64,000 nucleotides of DNA from positions 1 through 64,000 of the forward strand of contig JAJDZJ010000007.1 in assembly GCA_022824685.1 (NCBI GenBank), read 5' to 3'. Position 1 is the first letter of the stretch, and every line of letters begins with the position of its first letter. The stretch comes from Caldilineaceae bacterium (GTDB lineage Bacteria > Chloroflexota > Anaerolineae > Caldilineales > Caldilineaceae). Positions 9,931-19,383 of this stretch are shown here, piece after piece. The notes beneath the pieces are model-generated. The model ran no database searches. It saw nothing but the letters and a program-made list of their open reading frames with translations, and was not told the origin of the DNA. A program made the position numbers and the translations under genes.

Positions 9931-10506
9931 GTGACTGACTTCCTTAGCCTTCTCTCCTCCAATCTGCTCTTTGTAATCGCCTACCTGCTTCTGTTTCTCG
10001 GCATTGTCGGCGCGATGGTTCCCGTCCTGCCAGGACCGCTCCTGATCTGGCTCGGCGCATTCGCCTGGGCCTGGGCCGACGGCTTCATCCGCGTCGGCTG
10101 GCCCACCCTCCTCGTCCTGGCCATCCTCACCATCATCTCCTGGGCCGCCGATCTGGGGCTGAGTTTCCTCAGCAGCCGGAAATCGGGCGCCGGTTGGCGT
10201 TCTATCGCTGTCTCCATTCTCGGCGGGCTCCTCGGCGCGATCCTGCTCGCCAGCATCCCCGTCGTCGGCGCATTCATCGGCGCCGCCATCGGCTCAGTTT
10301 CCGCGCTGTGGGTCATGGAATACCGCCGCGCCCAGGTGAACGCCGCGACTGTGGAAGGCGCCGACCCCCAGCATCCGCAACGCAGCAAGGCCGCCGCAAC
10401 CCGTGCCGTAAAAGGCTATGTCGGCGGCTTTCTTCTCGCCATGGTCGTGCAGTTCGCGTTCAGCCTCATCATGCTGACGATATTCGCCTGGCAGGCTTTT
10501 TTGTAG
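9931..10506 (+). CDS. DUF456-type membrane protein
   Basis: VPVLPGPLLIWLGAFAWAWADGF, repeated glycine-rich helices. Confidence 0.75.
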   Translation: MTDFLSLLSSNLLFVIAYLLLFLGIVGAMVPVLPGPLLIWLGAFAWAWADGFIRVGWPTLLVLAILTIISWAADLGLSFLSSRKSGAGWRSIAVSILGGLLGAILLASIPVVGAFIGAAIGSVSALWVMEYRRAQVNAATVEGADPQHPQRSKAAATRAVKGYVGGFLLAMVVQFAFSLIMLTIFAWQAFL

Positions 10507-10521
10507 ATTAGGTGGAGAATA

Positions 10522-11175
10522 GTGCGGGCCGTTATCTTCGTAAACGGAGAGATTGAAAACTACCATGTCTTGGCGCGCTGGCTGCGCGAGGACGACTATC
10601 GCATCGCCGCCGACGGCGGAGCCCGCCATCTGGAGGACCTCGACCTTGCCCCCCATGTCATCGTCGGCGACATGGATAGCATCGACGAACCCCTCCTCAC
10701 GCGCTTCCGGCAACAAGGCGCCGCGATTGAAAGACACGCCGCAGCCAAAGCCGCCACCGACCTGGAGCTGGCGATCGCACGAGCGGTCCGCGATGGCGCA
10801 ACTGAAATCCTCCTGCTCGGCGCCGTCGGCGGACGCCTCGACCAAACGCTCGCCAACCTCCTCCTCCTCGCTCAACGAGCCGGGTCGGCGCCCATCGCCA
10901 TCGCCGAAGGAGACCAGCTCGCACGCGTCCTGCGCGGACCCCAAACACTAACCCTGACCGGCCCCACCGGCGCATACGTCAGTGCCGTCGCTCTGAGTGA
11001 GGAGGTGACCGGCGTTACCTACCGGGGACTCGAATACCCTCTTCACAACGCTACTCTTCGTCTCGGCAGCACACGCGGCGTCAGCAACACACTGGCCTCT
11101 TCACCCGCCCAGATCGCCATCGAATCAGGCATCCTGTTCGTCACCCAGCAGTTCCCATCACCGACAAAACCATAG
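10522..11175 (+). CDS. thiamine diphosphokinase
   Basis: RIAADGGARHLEDLDLAPHVIVGDMDSID; KAATDLELAIARAVRDGATEILLLGAVGGRLDQTLANL. Confidence 0.92.
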   Translation: MRAVIFVNGEIENYHVLARWLREDDYRIAADGGARHLEDLDLAPHVIVGDMDSIDEPLLTRFRQQGAAIERHAAAKAATDLELAIARAVRDGATEILLLGAVGGRLDQTLANLLLLAQRAGSAPIAIAEGDQLARVLRGPQTLTLTGPTGAYVSAVALSEEVTGVTYRGLEYPLHNATLRLGSTRGVSNTLASSPAQIAIESGILFVTQQFPSPTKP

Positions 11176-11218
11176 GGCCCTCTCCGTCTTTCCCGGCGCG
11201 GTTGCCATTTCTTGTGCG

Positions 11219-12043
11219 CTAGTCCGGCCCATGGGACGAACTGCCCGTCCCTTCCCGTCCGCCACCCGCTTGCTCATGAACCGTGTTGCCCCCCTTCCGC
11301 GCCAGGATAGCGGCCGCCCCCAACGCCACCACCAACGCCGCCGCCTGCGTGAACCGCACCGACCCCAGTAGCCGCATATCCGAAGCAAAACCATCAACCC
11401 CCAGCCGCAGCAACGCATAGGCCAGCGCCGCCTGAACCGCAACTCGGAACGGCCTGTCCCAACTGCCCCAAAGCAAGAAACCGCCTACAGCGGCCATCAT
11501 GCCCACCGCCCGGTACAGCGCGACGGGATGACGAACAACACTCCCCCCGGACGCGGCCAGCTCGGACGTGCCTCCAAAAAGGGCCAGCGCCCCCCACAAC
11601 GCGCGCCCCGGCTCGACGGCAGTGCCCACCACAGCGCCCGTCAGAAAGTTCGAAACCTCCAACACCGCCCCGCCCGCCAGCAGCCCAAAAGCTGCCGCAA
11701 CCCCAACCGGCTTGGGATCTGCCCCGACCCGGATCAGGTACAAATACCCCGCAACAGCTGCCCCGACGACCCCCGGCCACAACAAGAGCCCGCCGGGCCG
11801 GATGCTTGCCAGGAGCAACGGCTCCGCGCGATAGACCTCCCAGAACTGGACTGCATGCGCCAGCCGGGCTACAATGACCCCCGCGGCCAACCCTATCGTG
11901 CCCAGATTCCAGATCATGTCCGTATCCAGGCGCAGTCGCCTGCCAACCTGCGCCATAAAGGACAACCCGAACCAGGCCGCGACAATCGCCAGAATCTGCG
12001 CCGTTGGCAGTGAAAGCGGACCAAGAGGCAGTGACGGATACAA
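11219..12043 (-). CDS. divergent Lgt (prolipoprotein diacylglyceryl transferase)-like membrane protein
   Basis: Polytopic; RHPVALYRA resembles the Lgt RHPxQLYE motif, but the HGG and GRxGNFINGE motifs are degenerate. Confidence 0.6.
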   Translation of the reverse strand: MYPSLPLGPLSLPTAQILAIVAAWFGLSFMAQVGRRLRLDTDMIWNLGTIGLAAGVIVARLAHAVQFWEVYRAEPLLLASIRPGGLLLWPGVVGAAVAGYLYLIRVGADPKPVGVAAAFGLLAGGAVLEVSNFLTGAVVGTAVEPGRALWGALALFGGTSELAASGGSVVRHPVALYRAVGMMAAVGGFLLWGSWDRPFRVAVQAALAYALLRLGVDGFASDMRLLGSVRFTQAAALVVALGAAAILARKGGNTVHEQAGGGREGTGSSSHGPD

Positions 12044-12140
12044 AATGACTCCTTCGCTGAAGCCAGCGCAAGAACAATGAGATTCAAAAACCGGCGCCGA
12101 ACGCCATGTAGTATACTATGTTCCCGTTGCAGCCAAACCC

Positions 12141-13982
12141 GTGCCGGACACCGATAGCGTCTATCCCATGAACCTGGATCACATTCGCAACTTCTGCATC
12201 ATCGCCCATATCGACCACGGCAAAAGCACGCTGGCCGACCGCCTCATTCAACACACGGGCACCGTGACCGACCGCGAAATGAAGGAGCAGCTTCTCGACT
12301 CGATGGATCTGGAACGCGAAAAAGGTGTCACAATCAAAGCCAGCGCCGTCCGCATGATCTACCGCCGCCAGGCAGATGGCGGACCCTCCGCCGACTTTGA
12401 AATAAACCTGATCGATACACCCGGACACGTAGATTTCACCTACGAAGTCAAACGCGCCCTCCAAGCCTGTGAAGGCGCCGTCCTCGTCGTCGATGCCTCC
12501 CAGGGCATCCAGGCCCAGACCGTCGCCCATCTCCTGGCCGCGATGGAACTCGACCTCACAATCGTCCCCGTCCTGAACAAGATCGACCTGCCCGCCGCCG
12601 TACCCGACGAAGTCGCCCGCGATATCGAGGACCTTCTCGCCGTTCCGGCCTCCGACATCCTTCGAATCAGTGCCAAAGACAGTGTCAATATCGAAGAGGT
12701 GCTCGAAGAGGTCGTCAAGCAGGTCCCCCCGCCGCAGGGAGATGCCTCCGAAAAGCTGCAAGCGCTCATCTTCGACTGCCATTACGACCCCTACAAAGGT
12801 GTCGTCGCCTATGTCCGCGTCGTCAACGGCGCCATCGCCGCCGCCCAACCCCTGCTCGCAATCTCCGGCAATCAGCGCATCGACCCCATCGAAATCGGCA
12901 TCCTGACGCCCGCCCCTGTCAAAGCCGCCCAACTGACAGCCGGCGAGGTAGGCTATATCGCAACCGGCCTCAAAAGCGTCCAGGATCTGGACGTCGGCGA
13001 CACGATCACGCTTGCGTCCGATCCGGCAACGGAGCCCTTGCCCGGCTACGAGCCCATGAAACCGATGGTCTTCGCCGGCCTCTACCCTACCGACTCCGAC
13101 GACTACCACGATCTCCGTGACGCCCTCGAAAAACTGCGCCTCAACGACGGCGCCCTCACCTTTGAGCCCGAAACCAGCCAGGCCCTCGGCTTCGGCTTCC
13201 GCCTCGGCTTCCTCGGCCTCTTCCACATGGAAATCGTTCAGGAACGGCTTGAGCGAGAGTACGACCTCGACATCATCTTCACCGCACCTTCGGTAGCCTA
13301 CCGTGTCGTTACAAACTCTGGCGACGAATTCCTGCTCGAAAGTCCCGCCGACCTGCCCGACGCCACCGAGATCGACCGCATCGAAGAACCGTGGTGCGGC
13401 CTCCAGATCTACACACCTGCCGAGTACATCGGCCCCATCCTCGAAATGGTGACGGGCCGCCGCGGCCGCGTCAAAAACCAGCTCTGGCTCGATACCAAAC
13501 GCGTCGAGCTTACCTTCCAGATCCCTCTCTCCGAAATCATCGTCGACTTCTACAACGAACTCAAGGCCCGCACGCGCGGCTATGCCTCCATGGACTACGT
13601 CCTGGAAGAGTACCAGGCCTCCGATATGGTCAAACTCGACGTCCTCGTCAACGGCCAACCGGTTGACGCCCTCAGCATTATCACGCACCGCAACAATGCC
13701 TATACCAAAGGGCAGCGCATGGTCAGCAAGATGAAGGACATTATCCCGCGTCAACAGTTCGTCGTGCCCATCCAGGCAGCCATCGGCAACAAAGTTATCA
13801 GCCGCGCCAACGTGAGAGCCGTTCGCAAGGACGTCCTCTCCAAATGCTACGGCGGCGACGTGACCCGCAAGCGCAAACTGCTCGAAAACCAGAAGGCGGG
13901 CAAAAAGCGCATGAAAATGGTCGGCTCAGTTGAAATCCCGCAAGAGGCCTTTATGACTGTCCTGAGCCTGGAGGATGAATAA
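12141..13982 (+). CDS. lepA: elongation factor 4 (LepA)
   Basis: NFCIIAHIDHGKSTLADRL; DTPGHVDFTYEVKRAL; VLNKIDLPAA; C-terminal YGGDVTRKRKLLENQKAGKKRMK. Start may instead be MNLDHIRN at 12168. Confidence 0.97.
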   Translation: MPDTDSVYPMNLDHIRNFCIIAHIDHGKSTLADRLIQHTGTVTDREMKEQLLDSMDLEREKGVTIKASAVRMIYRRQADGGPSADFEINLIDTPGHVDFTYEVKRALQACEGAVLVVDASQGIQAQTVAHLLAAMELDLTIVPVLNKIDLPAAVPDEVARDIEDLLAVPASDILRISAKDSVNIEEVLEEVVKQVPPPQGDASEKLQALIFDCHYDPYKGVVAYVRVVNGAIAAAQPLLAISGNQRIDPIEIGILTPAPVKAAQLTAGEVGYIATGLKSVQDLDVGDTITLASDPATEPLPGYEPMKPMVFAGLYPTDSDDYHDLRDALEKLRLNDGALTFEPETSQALGFGFRLGFLGLFHMEIVQERLEREYDLDIIFTAPSVAYRVVTNSGDEFLLESPADLPDATEIDRIEEPWCGLQIYTPAEYIGPILEMVTGRRGRVKNQLWLDTKRVELTFQIPLSEIIVDFYNELKARTRGYASMDYVLEEYQASDMVKLDVLVNGQPVDALSIITHRNNAYTKGQRMVSKMKDIIPRQQFVVPIQAAIGNKVISRANVRAVRKDVLSKCYGGDVTRKRKLLENQKAGKKRMKMVGSVEIPQEAFMTVLSLEDE

Positions 13983-14850
13983 CAACCCGCCCTCCCCACT
14001 CGAACTGGTCCGCCGTTACAATCTCAACCTCAAAAAGTCCCTCGGGCAGAACCTCCTCATCGACTCCTCCCACCTCGCCCGCATCGCAGCCGCCGCCAAC
14101 CTCGATGCCTCAGATACCGTTCTTGAAATCGGCCCCGGCCTTGGCGCGCTCACCCATCATCTCGCCCAGCGCGCCGGCCGCGTCGTCGCCGTCGAGCTCG
14201 ACCAACGCTTCATCCCCATCCTGCGCGAACAGTTCGCCGGCCAACCCCGCGTCTCCTTCGTCCACGGCGACATTCTCGAGCTCAACCCCGCCGATCTCGT
14301 CAGTGCAAACGCGCCCCGAAACACCGGCCTCGACCTGGACGCCCAGACCTACAAGGTAGTCGCCAACCTTCCCTACTACATCACCAGCGCTGTCCTCAGG
14401 CGCCTCCTGGAAACGGACTGCCCTCCCGTCTTGGCAGTTCTTCTGGTCCAGCGGGAAGTCGCCCAGCGCATCGTCGCTCAGCCCGGCGGCATGTCCCTTC
14501 TCGCCGTGAGCGTTCAGTTTTACGCCCGCCCGGACGTGCTGCACACAGTGCCCGCCGGCGCATTCCTTCCGCGCCCCAAAGTGGACAGCGCCCTCCTCCG
14601 TCTCGATCTGCGCCCGCAACCAGCCGTCCCCGATGTGGACCCGGCCCACTTCTTCCGCATCGCGCGCGCGGGTTTCGGCCAACGTCGCAAACAACTGCGC
14701 AACAGCCTTAGCGCCGGCCTCTCCTCCCCCAAGAAAGACGTAAGCCGCTGGCTGCGAACAGCCGGCATCGATCCCCGCCGCCGCGCCGAAACACTCTCTT
14801 TACAGGAATGGGGCAACCTGGCCAAAACCGCGCCCGGCCCAGAACGATAA
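13975..14850 (+). CDS. rsmA: 16S rRNA (adenine1518-N6/adenine1519-N6)-dimethyltransferase
   Basis: KKSLGQNLLIDSS; VLEIGPGLGALTHHLAQRAGRVVAVELD; VVANLPYYITSAVL; overlaps the lepA stop. Confidence 0.95.
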   Translation: MNNNPPSPLELVRRYNLNLKKSLGQNLLIDSSHLARIAAAANLDASDTVLEIGPGLGALTHHLAQRAGRVVAVELDQRFIPILREQFAGQPRVSFVHGDILELNPADLVSANAPRNTGLDLDAQTYKVVANLPYYITSAVLRRLLETDCPPVLAVLLVQREVAQRIVAQPGGMSLLAVSVQFYARPDVLHTVPAGAFLPRPKVDSALLRLDLRPQPAVPDVDPAHFFRIARAGFGQRRKQLRNSLSAGLSSPKKDVSRWLRTAGIDPRRRAETLSLQEWGNLAKTAPGPER

Positions 14851-14955
14851 GGAGCAGCCCAGGTTTTGGGTGGTCAGGAGAAGCGGGCTGCAGGATTCAG
14901 TGTCCGTTCCCAGAGGCAGTCTGAGAATTACTCCATTGTGCCCTGCCTCCCATTT

Positions 14956-15045
14956 GCCCGCCCCGCGGCGCCTCCCCGCCCGCCACTGACCACTGTAGTC
15001 CCCCCGTCGATCCTCCATACGCCCGCCCCGCGGCGCTTCCCCGCC
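14956..15045. repeat. 25 bp direct repeat gcccgccccgcggcgcytccccgcc, two copies
   Basis: 14956-14980 and 15021-15045, one mismatch. Confidence 0.8.
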
Positions 15046-15055
15046 ACGCGCAATC

Positions 15056-16000
15056 CTACGGCTGACCCGCCAGCCGCTGAATCTTCTGGCCCGTTTCCCG
15101 CCAGGAGACCTTGCTCAACCCCATCTTCACCCGCAGACTCTCGTCCTTCATCCCCTGCCTGTAATCCCGGACCGCGCTGGTCCAACGCAGCGTCTCAAAT
15201 CCAACCTGGACGCGCCGGATGGCGGCTCGCGTGCCCGCCTCATCCAGCACATACTCCAAATTGCGCGCCGTACACTCAAACAGGAAGTTCTCCGGCTTAT
15301 ACTGCTCCAGGTACTGGTCAAGCGCCCCCAGATAATACGTGTTCAACGGCAGCTGTCGATTCTTGTGCGCGTAACGCTCCTCCTCGTACCGAATCGACAC
15401 CGTAGGCTGCTGCGGATCGCTGCGCCCGATATCCTCTAACAGGATCTTGACCGCCTCGCTCTTCTTGATGCCTGTCTGCAACAGCAAACTGACAAGCACA
15501 TAGGGCCTGGCGTCCGCCCTGTCCCTGTCCCACAACCAGTCTTGGCACACACGGAGCAGCCGGCTGGCCTCCTCGTTGCTCAGGATTACGGGCAGCGGCG
15601 TCCGCACCGAATGCTGAATAATCGGCTCAGCCGGGTCCGTGCCGATCGCGCCAGCGCCGTGCAACCACGAAAAGAACACCTTCAACGTCGTAATGCGCCG
15701 CGAAAGCGTCTTGGCGCTGCATGGCCGCCCTCGCTCACTTTGCATCCACACCAGAAAGTCCTCAAGATGCTGCGTCTGAATCTCCCGCAATACCGCCGAA
15801 CTGTCCATAAACGTTCGAAGTATCTTGAGATCATTGGCAAAGGCCTTGATCGTGTTTTCGCTGAACCCCTTGCGGACCATCTGTTCCTCGAACTCAGCGA
15901 TCGCGTCCCCGAGCGCGCTTGTCGCTCTTAATGCAGGCGCAACGCTTCCGCCGGGATCGACCTCCACTTCAAGTGCTCCCTCGGTCGAATTCTCACTCAT
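15056..16000 (-). CDS. tyrosine-recombinase-fold (XerC/D-like) protein, apparently catalytically degenerate
   Basis: SAM-like N-domain (FEEQMVRKGFSENTIKAFANDLKILRTFM) and LLLQTGIKKSEAVKI / HKNRQLPL / FETLRWTSAVRDY; catalytic residues substituted. Confidence 0.8.
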   Translation of the reverse strand: MSENSTEGALEVEVDPGGSVAPALRATSALGDAIAEFEEQMVRKGFSENTIKAFANDLKILRTFMDSSAVLREIQTQHLEDFLVWMQSERGRPCSAKTLSRRITTLKVFFSWLHGAGAIGTDPAEPIIQHSVRTPLPVILSNEEASRLLRVCQDWLWDRDRADARPYVLVSLLLQTGIKKSEAVKILLEDIGRSDPQQPTVSIRYEEERYAHKNRQLPLNTYYLGALDQYLEQYKPENFLFECTARNLEYVLDEAGTRAAIRRVQVGFETLRWTSAVRDYRQGMKDESLRVKMGLSKVSWRETGQKIQRLAGQP

Positions 16001-16267
16001 CTGGCAACCCCCCGATTCAATGCCCGTCCACAGGCGCGTCTGTCAATTGATCTTGCGTATAGCCACATTCAAATATATCCCCCTCCCACCAAAATGGCAA
16101 CCTCACCACTGCGCTCTTTGCCGAGACCCTCGGCGAAAAACCCCTTGTCTCCCCGTACGCCGCCGTTCACGCAAAACCGGCTGCCTTGCGCTGGCATCCG
16201 CCACTTTCCCCTATGCAATTCCCTATGCATTCCCCTATTCTATTGCGTCCCCGCGTCCCCTGCTTCT

Positions 16268-16296
16268 TTGACAGGTCTTGTGCCTTTTTGTACAAT
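16268..16296 (+). promoter_or_regulatory. strong sigma70-like promoter for the oxidase operon
   Basis: TTGACA, exactly 17 nt, TACAAT. Confidence 0.7.
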
Positions 16297-16407
16297 GTCG
16301 TTCGGGCGAGATACCCGCCCCTGCAACGCCTGCGCCGCGCGTCCAATTCGCGCCCCGCCAGGCACAGGATTGAGACGACCCGGACCGGGATACCTGAGGA
16401 TAACCGA

Positions 16408-17127
16408 ATGGCCAAGAACCGTCGACACTTTGGCATCGCAACCGTGTTGATCGTGATCTGTACCTTTGTCGTTTACTGGGTGCTGGATAGCGTACTCCTC
16501 AAACCCGCCGCGGCCGTCCTCGAAGCAGGCCCAATCGACTATCTCTTCGATCTGCATATCTGGCTGATCGCGTTCCTCTTTGCCCTCGTCGCCGTTTTCA
16601 TGTGCTACGCCCTGATCGTCTTCCGCGCCCGCGGCGATGAAGGCGACGGCGAACACATCCACGGCAACGGTACCCTGGAGATCATCTGGACCGTCGTTCC
16701 CTGCTTTGTCGTCATCTATTTCGCCTGGATCTCAACCACAATGCTGATCGACCTGTCCAGGCCGAATCCTGATGAATACGTCGTAAACGCTGAGGGACGG
16801 CAGTGGAGCTGGCTCTTCACCTATCCCGAATCAGGCGCGGTCACGGCCGACCTGGTCCTGCCCGTTGACACGCCCATCCGCATGGACCTGACGTCCGACG
16901 ACGTCCTCCATAACTTCTGGGTGCCGGAATTCCGTGTCAAGCAGGATTCCGTCCCCGGTATGGTCACACACGTGCGCTTTACCCCTACCGTCATAGGGGA
17001 ATACGTGCTGCGCTGCGCCGAGCTCTGCGGCACAAATCATAGCGGTATGTTGGCCACCGTTCGCGTTGTCTCTGCCGAAGATTTCCAGCTCTGGCAGTCT
17101 GAACAACTCGCCCAGGCCCAGGAGTAA
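16408..17127 (+). CDS. coxB: cytochrome c oxidase subunit II
   Basis: LEIIWTVVPCFVV; EGRQWSWLFTYPESG; CuA motif CAELCGTNHSGM. No fused cytochrome c domain. Confidence 0.95.
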   Translation: MAKNRRHFGIATVLIVICTFVVYWVLDSVLLKPAAAVLEAGPIDYLFDLHIWLIAFLFALVAVFMCYALIVFRARGDEGDGEHIHGNGTLEIIWTVVPCFVVIYFAWISTTMLIDLSRPNPDEYVVNAEGRQWSWLFTYPESGAVTADLVLPVDTPIRMDLTSDDVLHNFWVPEFRVKQDSVPGMVTHVRFTPTVIGEYVLRCAELCGTNHSGMLATVRVVSAEDFQLWQSEQLAQAQE

Positions 17128-17212
17128 TCTACTTCCCGCGGCTGGGGCCGGACTTTCCCGAACACCGCCGCTGTCCGTTTTCGGCTCCGATTTTCTTGCC
17201 AGGAGATTCTTT

Positions 17213-19096
17213 ATGTCGCTCTTCACCTTAGGAATCGCTCGCGGCCTCCTTGGCCAGGTCCTCGGCATGGTCATCGGCATGCTGCTGACCTGCGCCGTGC
17301 GCATCCTGCTCGGCTGGGAAGCCTGGGCCGCCGAACCCGCCTGGACCGTCGGAGCCGTCTGCAGCATCATCGGCTTCCTCCTCGGCGTCGGCTCACTCGA
17401 CGACTGGCTCAAGTGGACCAAGGGCATCCCGACTCCCCTCCACCACGGGCCCCCTGTTGACAAACCGGCCTGGACCCGCTACTTCAGCGTCGACTACAAC
17501 CACAAGGTTATCGGCGTACAATACACAGTCTGGGGCATCCTTCTCCTCATGGTTGGCGGAACTGTCGCCATGATCTTCCGTACGGAGCTGGCCCGCAGCG
17601 GCCTCCAGTTCCTCGGCCTCGACCTCTACAACAGCTTCATCGGCATGCACGGCATGATCATGATCTTCGCCATCCTCCTCGGTGTCGGCGGCATGGCCAA
17701 CTATCTCGTGCCCCTCATGATCGGCGCCGACGACATGGCATTTCCGCGCCTCAACGCGCTCGGCTTCTGGTTCAACGTGCCCGGCAGCATTCTCCTCCTG
17801 CTCAGCCTCTTCATCGGCGGCTGGGACGCAGGCTGGACTGCCTATCCGCCCCTGAGCGCACGCGGCCCAATCGGCTATCAGCTCTTCTTCCTGGGCGTTT
17901 TCGCCATCGGCCTGTCCTCCATCGTCGGCTCTCTCAACCTGTTCGTTACCCTCCTGCGTATGAGACCGGAGGGCATGAGCCTTTTCCGTATGCCCATCTT
18001 CTGTTGGGCCGTTTTCGCCACCAGCTTGATTCAGCTCACCGCCACGCAGCTGATCGGCACCAGCTTCCTCATGGTCTCCGTCCAGCGCGCACTCGGTATG
18101 GGCTTCTTCGACCCCCGCGGCATCCTCGGCGAAGTCAGCCCAATGGTCGGCGGCGGCGACCCCGTCCTGTTCCAGCACCTCTTCTGGTTCTACAGCCACC
18201 CGGCCGTCTACATCTTTGTCCTGCCCGGCCTGGGTATCGTCAGCGAGCTGCTGCCCGTCTTCTCGCGCAAACCCCTGTTCGGATACAAGTGGATCGCCCT
18301 TTCCAGTATGGCGATTGCCATCGTCGGCTTCCTCGTCTGGGGCCACCACATGTTCGTTTCCGGCTATAACGACATTTTGCGCATCCCCTTCATGTACGCA
18401 ACGCTGCTCGTAGCCATCCCCACAGGCGTCAAATTCTTCAGCTGGCTCGGCACAATCTGGGGCGGAAAGGTCCACTTCGATACACCAATGCTCTTCGTGC
18501 TCGGGGCCATCAGCGTCTTCCTGATCGGCGGCCTCACCGGTCCCATCCTGGCGACCGTGCCTACCGACTTCCCATTGCACGACTCCTACTTTGTGGTCGG
18601 CCATTTTCACGCCACCATGTTCGGCGGCTTTGTCTTCCCGTTCTTCGCCGCGCTCTACTACTGGTTCCCCAAAGTGACCGGGCGCATGTACAACGAAACG
18701 CTCGGCAAGATCCACTTCTTCATTATGACCCCCGCCTTCTGGGTGCAGACCCTGGGCCAAATGGGCGTGGGCGTCATGGGGATGCGGCGCCGTATCGCAG
18801 ACTATGATCCAACCCTGGGCGCCGGTCAGATCGAAAACTGGCAGATGGCCGTCACGATCGCCGGGTTCGCCATCGCCTTCGGTGTCATGTTGATGCTCTG
18901 GAACTTCTTTCAGAGCGCCGAAGTCGGCGTGGCTGCCGGTGACAACCCCTGGCGTTCCCGTTCGCCCGAATGGCAAATCCCGTCGCCTGTGCCCGAACAC
19001 AGCTTCCCCGCTCCCCTGCACGTGGTGGGCGAACCCTACGACTACGGCCTCGCAGACGCAGGTTATGTAACCACGGCCTCAACAGGAGATGATTAA
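17213..19096 (+). CDS. coxA: cytochrome c oxidase subunit I, with N-terminal hydrophobic extension
   Basis: WFYSHPAVYIFVLPGLGIVSE; VWGHHMFVSG; HDSYFVVGHFHATMFGG. Start at ATG 17213. Confidence 0.96.
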   Translation: MSLFTLGIARGLLGQVLGMVIGMLLTCAVRILLGWEAWAAEPAWTVGAVCSIIGFLLGVGSLDDWLKWTKGIPTPLHHGPPVDKPAWTRYFSVDYNHKVIGVQYTVWGILLLMVGGTVAMIFRTELARSGLQFLGLDLYNSFIGMHGMIMIFAILLGVGGMANYLVPLMIGADDMAFPRLNALGFWFNVPGSILLLLSLFIGGWDAGWTAYPPLSARGPIGYQLFFLGVFAIGLSSIVGSLNLFVTLLRMRPEGMSLFRMPIFCWAVFATSLIQLTATQLIGTSFLMVSVQRALGMGFFDPRGILGEVSPMVGGGDPVLFQHLFWFYSHPAVYIFVLPGLGIVSELLPVFSRKPLFGYKWIALSSMAIAIVGFLVWGHHMFVSGYNDILRIPFMYATLLVAIPTGVKFFSWLGTIWGGKVHFDTPMLFVLGAISVFLIGGLTGPILATVPTDFPLHDSYFVVGHFHATMFGGFVFPFFAALYYWFPKVTGRMYNETLGKIHFFIMTPAFWVQTLGQMGVGVMGMRRRIADYDPTLGAGQIENWQMAVTIAGFAIAFGVMLMLWNFFQSAEVGVAAGDNPWRSRSPEWQIPSPVPEHSFPAPLHVVGEPYDYGLADAGYVTTASTGDD

Positions 19097-19161
19097 CCTC
19101 TCAGGCGCCGCCTGCCAGGTAGCCTTCGCATTGACGCGTCTGCATCGAGAAGAGAGTCCAA

Positions 19162-19383
19162 ATGAGTGAACAAAGCCGCACCAAACGAAAATCAGCCATC
19201 TATCGCGAAGGAATCATCGTCGCCGTCATCCTTGCCATCCTGACGATCGTCGAATACTATGCCGCGATTACCCCGCCTTTCGACTCCTTCGCCATTCTGA
19301 TGATCCTGGCTCTGTTGAAGGGCATCCTCGTCGTGAACTACTTCATGCACATCCGCAGCATCTGGTCGGAGGATGAACACTGA
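19162..19383 (+). CDS. cytochrome c oxidase subunit IV-like small membrane protein
   Basis: Two hydrophobic helices, LLKGILVVNYFMHIRS; between subunits I and III. Confidence 0.8.
   Translation: MSEQSRTKRKSAIYREGIIVAVILAILTIVEYYAAITPPFDSFAILMILALLKGILVVNYFMHIRSIWSEDEH

Noticed and set aside
12084-13754. 556-aa minus-strand ORF
   Set aside because: Antisense to lepA; composition (V/G/D-rich, no motifs) is typical of a shadow frame.
15056-16000. Integrative element or prophage boundary
   Set aside because: No phage, conjugation or cargo genes and no tRNA nearby; the recombinase-like protein lacks its catalytic Tyr.
17393-19021. 542-aa minus-strand ORF
   Set aside because: Antisense to coxA; acidic, His-rich translation is the complement of membrane-protein codons.
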